A stretch of 64,000 nucleotides of DNA from Ligustrum vulgare (lineage: Eukaryota; Streptophyta; Magnoliopsida; Lamiales; Oleaceae), in assembly GCA_963555705.1 (NCBI GenBank), contig OY743174.1, positions 59,604,234 through 59,668,233 on the forward strand. The letters are read 5' to 3'. Positions 44,645 to 55,177 of the stretch are shown piece by piece. How positions within the stretch are numbered: position 1 is the first letter of the stretch; each line of letters starts with the position of its first letter. A program made the position numbers and the translations under genes. The notes under the pieces were generated by a model. The model had not been told where the DNA came from. It worked only from the letters and a program-made list of their open reading frames with translations, and made no database searches.

Positions 44645-46108
44645 ATGTCGCAAATCAACAACACTACTATTGTAACTAAGCGACATTCTTCTCCTAGACG
44701 CACCCCAACTCCAGGGAAGGCCACCATACTTGCCATTGGAAAGGCCTTCCCGAGACAACTCGTTCCTCAAGATCGCTTGGTGGAGGGTTATATTCGAGAT
44801 ACTAAGTGCAGTGATTTGGCTATTAAAGAGAAACTCGAGCGCCTATGTAAGACAAATTAAATTCATTAATACATTTCGTTACTTTTTGTTTGGTAAAATT
44901 TGTTTATAAATGATCACATGACAATATTTCATTATATATTTCTTTTTTTTATAGTCTACAATTTCGTCTGTTAAAAAATTCCCAGACCAACGAAACTATT
45001 TATATTTATAAACAATTGTTATATTGGACAAGATCTTGATGTCATTTTGCAGTGTCTAGCATCCAAGTAAAGGACTCATGTCTAGAAAAATGTTCATTCT
45101 GATATTCTTTGCATTCATTTTTTCATATTTCCTTTTGCAGGCAAAACTACAACTGTTAAAACCAGATATACTGTCATGTCGAAAGAAATCTTAGAAAAAT
45201 ACCCCGAAATCGCAACAGAAGGCTCTCCAACAATCAAACAAAGACTTGAAATCGCGAATCCTGCTGTAGTCGAGATGGCAAAGGATGCAAGCCTTGCTTG
45301 CCTAAAAGAATGGGGAAGGCCAGCTGAAGATATCACCCACATTGTCTACGTTTCCTCGAGCGAGATACGCTTACCAGGCGGCGATCTTTACCTAGCTAGC
45401 GAACTCAGACTCAGAAACGACGTTGGACGCGTGATGCTATACTTCTTAGGCTGCTACGGAGGGGTCACGGGCCTCAGAGTCGCCAAGGATATCGCCGAAA
45501 ACAATCCAGGAAGTCGAGTTTTGCTAACGACGTCGGAAACTACCATTCTCGGTTTTAGGCCACCGAGCAAAGATCGCCCTTACGACTTAGTTGGAGCAGC
45601 CCTTTTCGGAGACGGTGCAGCAGCCGTCGTGGTTGGTGCCGATCCAGTACCTGGCAAGGAGTTTCCATTCATGGAACTGAATCATGCAATTCAGCAATTC
45701 TTACCAGGAACCCAAACCGTGATCGATGGACGGCTCTCTGAAGAGGGCATAAATTTCAAGCTAGGCAGGGACCTGCCTCAGAAGATTGAAGACAACATTG
45801 AAGAATTCTGCAAAAAACTTATGGCGAAAGGCGGTTTGAAGGAATTCAATGATCTGTTCTGGGCTGTGCATCCCGGAGGGCCGGCTATCCTGAACCGACT
45901 GGAATCCATCCTTGATCTGAAAGACGGGAAACTGGAATGCAGCAGAAGGGCATTGATGAATTTTGGGAATGTTAGCAGTAACACTATATTTTATGTGATG
46001 GAATATATGAGGGAGGAGTTGAAGAAAGAAAATGGAGAAGAATGGGGTCTGGCTTTGGCATTTGGACCTGGCATAACATTTGAAGGCATCCTCGTTCGAA
46101 GCCTGTAA
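44645..46108 (+). CDS. LAP5: Type III polyketide synthase, LAP5/PKSB-like (two exons)
   Basis: Exon 1 44645-44846 and exon 2 45141-46108, with a 294 bp GT-AG intron that splits a Cys codon, the conserved intron site of plant chalcone synthase-type genes. Product 389 aa. Catalytic triad Cys172, His311, Asn344, with the same spacing as chalcone synthase (139 and 33 residues). Other blocks: GKATILAIGKAFP, LCKTTTVKTRY, LPGGDLYL, GFGPG-type AFGPGITFEG end. The closest remembered relatives are anther-specific LAP5/PKSB, which condense medium/long-chain hydroxy-acyl-CoA with malonyl-CoA to alkylpyrones for sporopollenin in the tapetal ER. ATG 44645 is preferred because the frame upstream lacks another ATG. 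Intact, GC higher than the surroundings. Could be a LAP5 paralogue. Confidence 0.9.
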
Positions 46109-46361
46109 TGGCAGAGTCCAATGTGTATGTGTGACAATTTTTTATCAAGAAAATATGTGTTTGAACTTTGAATTGGAGTCAGAAATAATGGAATGAAATT
46201 CAAGAAAATATGTGTTTCGAGTAATTGGTCTTTATCTCACTTTAATACCTCTAAGAGTTAATGATAGAACAATTTTATTAATTTGACTTTGGTGCTTCCT
46301 CGAGTGGGTAGATTTTGATTTTGATTTTATTTTTTATTATTATTATTTTTTAAGAGAATAC
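46109..46361. other. 3' flank of the polyketide synthase gene
   Basis: AT-rich, with AATAATGGAATGAAATT near 46185 as the only weak polyadenylation-like text. No gene. Confidence 0.4.
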
Positions 46362-46364
46362 TTA

Positions 46365-46532
46365 AGCCTTGTTTGATAATCTTTAATTTTTTTTTACAAT
46401 ACTCAATCTTAATCATTCATAAAAAGTCAAGCCCATCATTTTTTACTTTTAAATCAAATCTCATCCATCAATTATCTTAAAATTCATTATTCATTTCAAA
46501 AAAACTCTTTTTAAACAATACCAAACACACAC
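46365..46532. mobile_element. Tourist-like MITE (168 bp)
   Basis: Ends AGCCTTGTTTGATA and TACCAAACACACAC are loosely inverted, flanked by TTA on both sides (46362-46364, 46533-46535). Same style of termini as the MITE at 24015-24179. Confidence 0.6.
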
Positions 46533-46744
46533 TTAGTTATAAAATTGATAAAAAAGATTAGTGCAAAATTATTTTATCGAAATGTTGTACTCTAGATGAA
46601 TTTTAATAAAAGTCATTTTAAAAGATGTGGCTCGAGCAGGTTTCGTATGATTTTTTAATCAATTTCCTATGCAAGCACAATTTTTAAATGGGTGAAAGAA
46701 AATTGAAGTGATATAAATTGAAACGATTCATCTAGAAAATTTAA

Positions 46745-47273
46745 GAGCATGTTTGCTCTTATGAATTTTATGTATTTTTTTCCTCAAGTTCATTTTCAAC
46801 AATACAATTTTATGGATCCATATCTTTTCATACTTTTCAACTACGCATTCTTCCAAACATAACAAATTCTTCCAAAACCACCTTTACCGAGCAAACTCAA
46901 ATTGCTCAATAGTAATGAAAATTACACACAATTACACTTGCATGACTTTGCTACTCTTTTTAGAAATTGCAAGTATAATGCGATTTGCTTTTACTATTTT
47001 CTTGATCATAATATCTATACATTATGCACGTGCATGTCAAAATAAGATAGAAAGAAAGCAGACCGGATATGGTGCCTACAATGACACCGTAATCCTTACC
47101 TATCTTATGTGCGTGACTGACATATGGTAGAAATAATTTTTTTGTACCACAAATCAGTCACAAATAAGATGAATAAGGATTATGGTGTCATTGTGGGCTC
47201 CATATCTTTACTGAGAAAGAAAGATTCTTAAAAATAAGTTTACATTTTCTTTTGTACTTAGCCAAACGTGCTC
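46745..47273. mobile_element. Tourist-like MITE (529 bp) with internal foldback
   Basis: Starts GAGCATGTTTGCTC, ends GCCAAACGTGCTC, flanked by TAA on both sides (46742-46744, 47274-47276). Contains the hairpin 47066-47206. Confidence 0.6.
47066..47206. repeat. Inverted repeat, 55 bp arms
   Basis: Left arm 47066-47120 and right arm 47154-47206 are complementary with a few mismatches, around a 33 bp loop. Pairing extends weakly outward through AAAGAAAG / CTTTCTTT. A transcript would fold into a long near-perfect hairpin. Confidence 0.8.
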
Positions 47274-47519
47274 TAAGTAACTTACTTCTTCTTGCCTCCT
47301 TTTGAAAATTTGCCAAACGGAAGCTTATGTCTTGTTTTCTTTACTATTTTCAAGCTGTTTTCTATTTTCAGATTTCGAAAACACTGAAAACTTGTTCACT
47401 TCCGCATTTCCCAAAACAAGTTTTTGGAGGGAAAAAAACAAAGAAAACACAAAAAACCAAAATTATTGTTTTCGATGCTTCCGATAAAAATCAACTAAAA
47501 GAAATAGTACCAACTACCA

Positions 47520-47612
47520 AGAGTTGACGTAGCTCAATTGGGTGCAAGACACACGTGACATAACGTCACCTGTTCGATTCACCAACACTGTAATTCAAAT
47601 GATTTTTTTTTT
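47520..47612 (+). mobile_element. tRNA-derived SINE head
   Basis: A-box-like TAGCTCAATTGG at 47530-47541 and a perfect B box GTTCGATTC at 47572-47580, 30 bp apart, followed by a T-rich tail near 47602. No acceptor stem or full cloverleaf, so it is a SINE rather than a tRNA gene. The body beyond the tail is unclear. Confidence 0.6.
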
Positions 47613-48706
47613 CAATTTGAGTAGTTGTCAATTAGGCACGTGAATCTCCATTTCTCCCATTTCCTTCCCCTTCTCTTTCCTCTAGCAATTTTCCAGTCTC
47701 CTCATCGATCAACTGTGCCTCCTTCACCACAATGGTGCCATGAGGTTTGAAAATACAGCGAAGTTTCGAAATGCCTCAACTATTGGGAAGATTACACGTA
47801 AAGCTGGCATGATGATGGTGACTTATCGTATCTTGGTCTGAGTTTTCATCCCCATTTATATACTGGATTGAGGTACTGAAAGTCGAGGTATTAGTCTTGG
47901 TTTTTTGGGGGAGAGAGAAGAAAGGGGATGTTGAAATAAAAGGGCAAGATAAGGAAATAGTGAGGAACTGTGGGTGAAGGGGAAAGAGAATTGCATAAGA
48001 GGAGAACAAGGGGTGTTCTTTCTGAATGTTGATTTTGGTTTTGTAGAATCTTGAGGAAGATGACAACGATGTTAACCAAATAATCGACATCCGAATATAG
48101 TTTTATGTGGTGTGGTCGGAAGCAGGTTTGGTTATGGTGGTTGTGGAGGTTCGTAGATCTAACTTTTGGTCGGCCGAATTTGGTGTTGGGGGTGGCGGTG
48201 TTGAGGCTGAAGGTTGAAAGACAAGACCGATATGTACACCTTTAAAAGCTTTGGACCTCTTTAACAATTTTATAATTTAATATGATATATTCACATCAAA
48301 CGTGTTTTTTCTAGTTTTCCTTTTGAGAAATAATTTCTCAAAATGACCAAGCAAAAACGTTTTTAAAAACTAACTCAAAAGAGTCAAAACACAAAACATG
48401 CCAAATCGAATAGTCCCTTAGAGTGTGTTTGAGAGATGAGATTATTTTAAGTGAAAAATGGATATTTTTAGATTTTGACGTTAAAATTAAGAAAAGTCAT
48501 AACAAATATTATCGTGAGAGTTGCTTAACAAATTTCGCGGTTGAGGACCTATGTTGTAGTCTTGTAGAACTATTGTAAAAGGTTATTGACCAACTTATTG
48601 ATTTCTAAACGTTGGAGACCAACTTGGTACTGTAGCAATAGATTGGTGACCAAATACAACTTTCCGCAATATTTTCTTTCTTCTATTTTTTTTTATTAAC
48701 ATCGAG
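47613..48706. other. Intergenic DNA
   Basis: GC-balanced to about 48230, then AT-rich. Minus frames at 47776-48090 are Ser/Pro-rich without a domain. No supported gene. Confidence 0.5.
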
Positions 48707-48711
48707 GCTTA

Positions 48712-48953
48712 TGTTGTGAAACTATCAAAATCCTAACAACTAAGAATAGAGAAATGGAGAGAACTTAGAGGAAAGAATTCTTCATTATCAAGAATTGGTT
48801 CAATCTTTACAAATGAACATAGGCCTCTATTTATAGGGGCGGCGGATAATGACATAATCGTAATATGTAAATTTTACAGGGGCATATCGATAATATTCCA
48901 TTCAACCTAACATTTACCTAACTTCATTACATCATTTCCCATATTTCATAACA
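48712..48953 (-). repeat. LTR (3' copy relative to element)
   Basis: 242 bp, TG...CA. On the minus strand it carries a TATAAATAGAGGCC box (complement of GGCCTCTATTTATA). Confidence 0.85.
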
Positions 48954-48962
48954 CTCCCCCTT
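48954..48962 (-). other. Polypurine tract
   Basis: AAGGGGGAG on the minus strand, immediately next to the LTR. Similar CAGGGGGAG strings recur at about 49064 and 49392. Confidence 0.75.
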
Positions 48963-48989
48963 GAATGACATATTACTCGCTTGCTCAAT

Positions 48990-49790
48990 TGTCTGCCTCG
49001 TTAAAACCTTGCTAAGAAAACCCAGTGGGATAAAACTTGAGCGAAGGAAAAAGAGTACAGTTGCTCCCCCTGATGTTGGCCATCATTAATCATTGAGTCT
49101 GATATCCGAAATGACATCAATGATAAGTAGTACAAATCATGTACTGGAAACTTCGAATTATGAAGTGCTGAAGTGCTTCATTGCTTTATTGCTGTAGTAA
49201 TGTAGTGCTTCAGTGCTTTAGTGCTGTATTGCTTTAGGTCTGCCTCGTTAAAACCTTGTCAATAAAACCCAATTGGACAAAATCTGAACGAAGGAAAAAG
49301 AGTACAGCCGCTGCCTCGTTAAAACCTTGTCAGGAAAATCCTGTGGGACAAAACCTGGACGAAGGAAAAAGAGTACAGCATGACAGCATGATTCTCCCCC
49401 TGAAGTGTGCAATCAAGTATTCATGAACCTTTTGAATAATGATATCATCTTTCGTCTGGAATATGTATATATGAAAATCTTCTTATGTGTAGCCGATATC
49501 ATAACATTCTTCATAAGATGTGTATGATTTTCTTCATTTGTTGATATCATTCCAGCACAATTTAAAGAGAGAGCTTGTTGTTGAATTATTACTTGCAGAT
49601 AGCTGTGACAATGTCTCAAAAACCTTGCTAGGAAAATCCTGTGGGACAAAACCTTAGCGAAGGGAAAAAGAGTACATTATTCTCATTGATACACCATAAT
49701 TGTTCCATAATTGCTGCCTCATTAAAAACCTTGCTAGGAAAACCCTGTGGGACAAAACCTCAGCTAAGGGAAAAAGAGTGCAGAGAGTAT
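48990..49790 (-). repeat. Dispersed tandem units near the element 3' end
   Basis: A unit of CTGCCTCGTTAAAACCTTG, then about 20 bp, then GACAAAACCT..GCGAAGGAAAAAGAGTACAG occurs at 48991, 49241, 49313, about 49613 (partial) and 49712. About 70 bp per unit with irregular spacers. Non-coding. Irregular spacing and high AT spacers rule out CRISPR. Confidence 0.8.
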
Positions 49791-51901
49791 TTGTTCCCTT
49801 CATAGGAATATCACAAGTATATTAATGCAATCTCAAATTATTTCATCAAACATATATTTTGTAATGAGCTTTTATAAATAGTTTATAATTCATTTATGAA
49901 GTCATAGCTCATTTATGATGTACTGAACATGCTATACCAAGCAATGTTTAGTTAGTTAACTGATTGCATTACTCAAATCTAGAATTGATTCACTTCTATC
50001 AAAATCTAGAATTCACTTCTGATGAATAATTAAATATTCATTTTCAAATTCACTTCTAGTGAATATTCATTTTCCAGTGGATAATATAATTTTGCATATT
50101 GAAAATCAATTGCATGCCCAAATATTCAAATATAATCATAGTACACTCCAATTTCATTTTCAACATATTATATTATGGGGTTATATGTATCATATCATTC
50201 TTCATGTGATTTTATTTTAAGAATCACATTTCATTCTATAATGATATTATTTTGGGCAAATTGAATCTTTCAATGATTTATACATGTACGTTCTTACACT
50301 TTATAAACTGCAATTTCTAATTTGCAGGAGCATAATCAATCATTGAAATAGATATCAATTTCGACATATAATCTATAATCATTTTGCTTGAAATCTCAAC
50401 GTACCGCGATCAACTGGTACATCAAAGAAAACTCCCAAAGTACCGAGATGAGAATCACACTTTTTGATCTCACTCATTGGTATATCAAAGAGCTCAAACT
50501 AGTGATTTAGACTATAGTCTATCCACCATATTTCATGTCAGTTCTTTGAAAAATTTCGCGCGCAACGAGTCGTCTTTTACGACTGTGAAATATTTTTCAT
50601 TTGTACATATAATTACTGGCTTTACACATTTAAGTGTTTTGACTTCAGGTCTTATAACAATAATCCCTACATTGGGATTTTATACTTGGCCAAAGTATTA
50701 TAATTTCACCAACCTCATTTTCATAAGAGGGTTGTTTATGTATGTAGTCGACTTATTTATCGATTCCATTTTATGTCAATATAAACATAACATAGAGAGA
50801 TATCTTTGTATATCTATCATCAGGTACCTGAGTCTCTTATATTTAATTATATCCCTTTTACTCACTATGAGTATTTAGCCTCAAAGGGATTATCTCAATT
50901 ATTCATGAGATATTTGTTTTTGGAATCGATCGTCATTATGCTTCAGGCATAATTACGCTTTAAGCTTGATCACGCTTCATGCGTGTTATTGTTTAATTTC
51001 CCCATAATATTCAAGAATCTTGTATTATATCAATCGGCTAACAATGCCGCAACACATGTCATTCATAATTATGGATATAATTACAATATTATATCTAAGT
51101 GCGTTTTGTTTGAGTGTATATAGATATCGCACTTCTTTAGAAATCATAAACCTTTACAAGCAAATCTTTATTTCATCGTATTGACATGTTTGTATGTAGA
51201 ATATTGCTGCATAAGAAATATTTATATTCAAGTTGTTCTTATAGCAAATAATTTGAGGCTATTAATCGGCTAAATTATTAGCAATATAATATTCTATTAT
51301 CTCAACTAATTCGTAAAATTATTAATGACTTTAAGATATATTCATGCTAGCATTTATTACTTTGCTCGTAATATCATTACTTGAGCAAATAATCAGTCAT
51401 TCATTTTCTTAGTGAGATAATTAATTTGCTTTTGAGAACAAGCAGTAATGATAATTTGTTAACCTGAACAATCTTCTAGATCTTTAATGAATGTCATTTT
51501 GCATTCTAAATAAATTTCATTATTGAATTGGAATCTAACCAATCATTATAGAACTTCTGGTTCAGCAAGATATTTCACTTGTACATATGTATGAACTTCT
51601 GGTTCAATACAGTATTCATTTCATCAGTACGTATTTCTGTATAGTTCAAATCAGTATACTTTTATTACTTTTAGTATACCGAAAAAATTAGGTACAATAT
51701 CCAAGGAAATATCTCATGATCTCAATCTTGTCGCCAAATCTTCCCTTATTTCGAAAAAGGTAATGACGCATTATCTCATTGTTCCCACCTTTTCAATAAT
51801 TTATTCCATTATTTCTTAATGGAATCGATATTGCTGACACGCGGAGCGCTCCTTTACGCGTTTAAACATATCATTTGGGAAGAGATTAGGTCCATAAAAA
51901 A

Positions 51902-52447
51902 ATGGATGTTATATTATCAAATATTCGCAAATATTATTCTAATCTTCCGGTAAATGTTTTGAAAAAGATTTACCGAGTTCGACTTGAAAGATTGAGGCTG
52001 CTGATGGATCAAGGCTTTCCAGAAGATGTTCGTTGGTTGATCGAAGTAAAAGTTCGATTAGCTGGTAAATTACCAGATTCATTTTCTAAACACATGCCTG
52101 GTTTAGGTAACAGTACTTTTGCAAAGAAACGAAGAGCAAAAGGGCTGAACGGTTGTTACAAATGTGCTCGTTGGACATGTGATACTCGTTGCAAATCAGT
52201 AGGATATTCTTCTAGAAATCGGGATGATAAAATCGATTTCATTAAGGGTGGACTGAGTAAGGAGTCATTGGATGATATCCGATTGACTCTTGAGACGCAC
52301 CCAAGTGGGTATGTGCAACGTGAACTCCTTTCCTTATATGCTCAATTTAACGAGAATAAAAATCGTTATAGTCTCGAAAATATAGTAGCAAAAGATCCTG
52401 TTTGCCAGGCTGTTATAAACAATAATGTTTTGGCTATTCAACATTGA
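51902..52447 (+). CDS. Virus-like zinc-finger nucleic-acid-binding protein (Betaflexiviridae NABP-like)
   Basis: Intact 181-residue ORF. Residues 1-60 are Arg/Leu-rich and helical. At 71-80 there is a basic STFAKKRRAK patch, immediately followed by a compact Cys finger with Cys85, Cys88, Cys93 and Cys97. The order basic patch then short Cys finger, and the residues around it, are those of the small nucleic-acid-binding proteins of plant Betaflexiviridae (vitivirus/carlavirus type). Some of these suppress RNA silencing. This ORF is longer at both ends than the usual 90-130 residues. It lies 276 bp upstream of the LOG ORF on the same strand and antisense to the host LTR element. No flanking replicase or coat protein was seen. 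Resemblance is by motif, so an unrelated plant zinc-finger protein remains possible. Confidence 0.6.
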   Translation: MDVILSNIRKYYSNLPVNVLKKIYRVRLERLRLLMDQGFPEDVRWLIEVKVRLAGKLPDSFSKHMPGLGNSTFAKKRRAKGLNGCYKCARWTCDTRCKSVGYSSRNRDDKIDFIKGGLSKESLDDIRLTLETHPSGYVQRELLSLYAQFNENKNRYSLENIVAKDPVCQAVINNNVLAIQH

Positions 52448-52723
52448 TACAAGGTAGATCAGTTTATTATGTGTTTATATTTTTGCACATAAAATATTTT
52501 CATGTTTCATTTCTCGAGTATTGATAAAGTGTTTTGAAAAATCACCGAAAGGTAAGCTTTATCAAAAGTAGTGTAATTTAGTCAGAATTAGGTTTTCACT
52601 TTTTCAAAAGATGAGCAGTAAATAGTGAAGTTTTTCAAGTTTAAAAAGTCAATGATTTTCACAGTTTTATGCATCCCAAAATATCATTTTCTCATAAGTT
52701 TTTTCTTCTTTATTCTCTCAAAG

Positions 52724-53341
52724 ATGGAAGGACCAGAACTTCGACAGATCAAAACTATCTGTGTATTTTGTGGATCAAAAGTAGGAAAAGGTTTTGGGTA
52801 TCTAGAAGCAGCCGTGGATTTAGGAAAGAAGTTGGGAGAGAAAGGTATCAATCTAGTATATGGAGGAGGTAGCAGTGGATTGATGGGTTGTGTTTCCCAG
52901 TCTGCTCAAGCAGAAAAATCAAGAGTAATAGGTGTTATACCCGTTCCTTTAGTTGATATTGCAGGCAAAACACGAGGGCATGAAGTACAAACCTTATCTA
53001 TCCATGAACGCATAACTTGCATGTTATATGGTTCTGATGCCTTCATTGCCATGCCTGGAGATTCTGGTACTTTAGAGGAAATCTTTAATATTACCTCCTG
53101 GGCTCATTTAGATCTCCATACCAAGCCTATTGGGCTTTTAAATGTTAACAATTTCTTTGATGGTTTGCTAACATTTCTTGATTATGCTGTGGAACAGGGA
53201 TTCATCTCTCCATTTTTTAGGAGAATCCTTATTTCTGCTCCTACTATCGAGGAACTGCTGGATAAGTTGCAATCATATGTCCCCATACAAGATCCAGCAG
53301 GAGTTAAGATAGATTGGTCGCAAGGAAGGGGAATCAAGTGA
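52724..53341 (+). CDS. LOG: LOG-type cytokinin riboside 5'-monophosphate phosphoribohydrolase, intronless
   Basis: 205-residue ORF, the normal LOG length. LOG enzymes release active free cytokinin from its riboside monophosphate in the cytosol. Visible motifs: ICVFCGS near residue 12, VYGGGSSGLMG at 46-55, catalytic Arg96 in IHERI, and PGDSGTLEE at 111-119 with the catalytic Glu119. The usual PGGxGT is PGDxGT here, and the Lys after the HER motif is Ile. Plant LOG genes normally have several introns; this frame has none, which suggests a processed or virus/retroelement-borne copy. Start ATG 52724 chosen because family homology begins there. An upstream in-frame ATG at 52652 would add 24 hydrophobic residues. 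Lies inside the LTR element, antisense to it. Confidence 0.85.
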   Translation: MEGPELRQIKTICVFCGSKVGKGFGYLEAAVDLGKKLGEKGINLVYGGGSSGLMGCVSQSAQAEKSRVIGVIPVPLVDIAGKTRGHEVQTLSIHERITCMLYGSDAFIAMPGDSGTLEEIFNITSWAHLDLHTKPIGLLNVNNFFDGLLTFLDYAVEQGFISPFFRRILISAPTIEELLDKLQSYVPIQDPAGVKIDWSQGRGIK

Positions 53342-53384
53342 AAATGGAGTCCGGTTAATGTAAACTTAACTTTGTGAACCCTAG

Positions 53385-53600
53385 AATAGATGGTGGTAGA
53401 GTACGGAGTATTCTTACTCTTGAGACACACCTTAAATTTCTAGGATTTTATCAATGTTTAATCTTGTGTACCTCACAGATAGGTGGTAGAGTACAGAGTA
53501 TCCTTACTCTTGAAACACACCTCTTTGAGTGTTTCTTTATGTCCTCAAAAGTTCAGAAGTGGTAGGATACGGCTACTCCCGAAACACATCTCTCGCTTTG
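53385..53600. repeat. Three short tandem repeats after LOG
   Basis: A GGTGGTAGAGTACGGAGTAT...CTCTTGAGACACACC unit occurs at about 53390, 53483 and, decayed, 53560. Non-coding. Confidence 0.75.
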
Positions 53601-54780
53601 AGGATCATAAATGTTTCCTCCTTTATGTATGACTTGTTTTATGCTTCTTCAGGAGCAATAATAATATCATTTCAGCATGTTTAGATGATAATTTTTACTT
53701 CTTCTGGTATAAATATGTACTTCTTCTGGAATACATAATTGCTCGTGCAAGAACTTTTTCAGATACTTATCATCTAATATTCATCTCATAATACTGATGA
53801 GATTATTTTCACATTAGCTATGTCCATGCTATCATGTGATATTATCTTATCATACATCAACATTCTCTTGTTGGATAATCCATTTTTATCTATCTTTTCA
53901 ATACAAATAATGGTAACTTCTGGTACCGTTTGATAAAATATTTTTATTAACATCTATCAACTTCTTATCAATATTTACCAACTTTTGGTAATGATAACTT
54001 CTGGTATCATTTGATAAAATATTTTCTAACTTTAGTATTGATAACTTCTGGTATCATTTAATGAAATATTTAATAACAATAATATCAATAATAATACTGA
54101 GGTTATACCACCACGTATATATGTTGACAACAACCTCTAATATGTTAGAATTAACCAACAACTGAGGTGTTTCTGAAATAATATAAAACTTGAATATATG
54201 TAAAGTATTCCGTAAACCGACCATATAGGCGGTGTCAACATAATGAAATAATTACCTTTCATGAGTGAGCGAGTCATATCCTCCAGTCAAGGTATTCATA
54301 ATAGTGATCAAGTCATATCGTCAAATCCAGTCAAGGTATAGTGATCGAGTCATATCGTCAAATCCAGTCAAGGTACTCATAATAGTCCAATCCGTTGCGG
54401 TATAAATTCAGTCCATAATAACTCAATCCATCATGGTATGACAATGATTATTTTACTTATACCTTGTTTAAAATCTTTAATTTATCTTGTTGATCACATA
54501 TTAATCGTTAATTTTCGATTAATTTACTTTTATGTATTATCAAGGGTAAAATTGTCCATATTTTAATATGTTGCTCATATGGATAAATCAAAACCGTCAA
54601 TAGGTTTGAAATTTAATTTAGAACAAACTTACTTTTGGTCCGAAGTTCAAAATCCCGTCGAAAGTGCTTCAAAAACGATTTTTAAGAAAACCGCCACGTT
54701 CGACCGCCGAAAAATCTTAAAACTGCACAAAATAGAAAAGTAAGATCATAGAAAAATCAAGAACGTCGATATGAACAAAC
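53601..54780. other. Element interior, non-coding
   Basis: AT-rich, with repeated ACTTCTGGTATCATTTGATAAAATAT units at 53910-54070 and TCGAGTCATATCGTCAAATCCAGTCAAGGTA units at 54295-54375. No ORF of note. Confidence 0.6.
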
Positions 54781-54804
54781 TGCATGTTGACGTCGTCACC
54801 TGAT

Positions 54805-54912
54805 TCCTCCGCACGCGCCGGCACGCGCCCCCTCGACGTCTGCGCGTGGGTTTCACGCGCGTCACGCGCCGGCGCGCCCGCGCCGGTGCCGTCGACACGC
54901 GCCGGTTCGGAA
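54805..54912. other. CpG-dense block
   Basis: About 100 bp packed with ACGCGCCGGC-type motifs in strongly AT-rich surroundings. Lies about 270 bp inside the element's 5' end (minus strand). Frames through it (54746-55041) are composition artefacts. Confidence 0.7.
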
Positions 54913-55159
54913 GAATCGTCCGGTCGCCGTGGTCATGGATCCGGTTTCCGATCATCATTTGGATATACGGTTTGGCGTGAATTTGGTTTGGAAGTTTCGG
55001 ATTACACAATTTCTTCAATTTTTCTACGTATTTGGAATTGATCTTCTAATCTATGATGTATAAATGATGATTAATAATAATCTGATTTCTGATACAGAGG
55101 TTCATCATTTAGATGCAACTGTAGAGCATACTCCCGTCATATTACTCAATAGGGTAGAG

Positions 55160-55177
55160 ACTCGTGCTGATAACGTG
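55160..55177 (-). other. Primer binding site region
   Basis: On the minus strand the LTR is followed by CGTTATCAGCACGAGTCT. The TATCAG core is shared with tRNA-Met-type PBS of plant copia elements. The exact tRNA is uncertain. Confidence 0.5.

Noticed and set aside
47520..47612. tRNA gene
   Set aside because: A and B boxes are present, but no acceptor stem or anticodon arm pairs; SINE is the better reading.
48990..49790. Regularly recurring units resembling a CRISPR array
   Set aside because: Unit and spacer lengths are irregular, units diverge, the genome is a plant, and they belong to an LTR element.
50477..50878. 133-aa open frame inside the young LTR element
   Set aside because: Hydrophobic low-complexity translation of AT-rich antisense DNA, no domain, no good start context.
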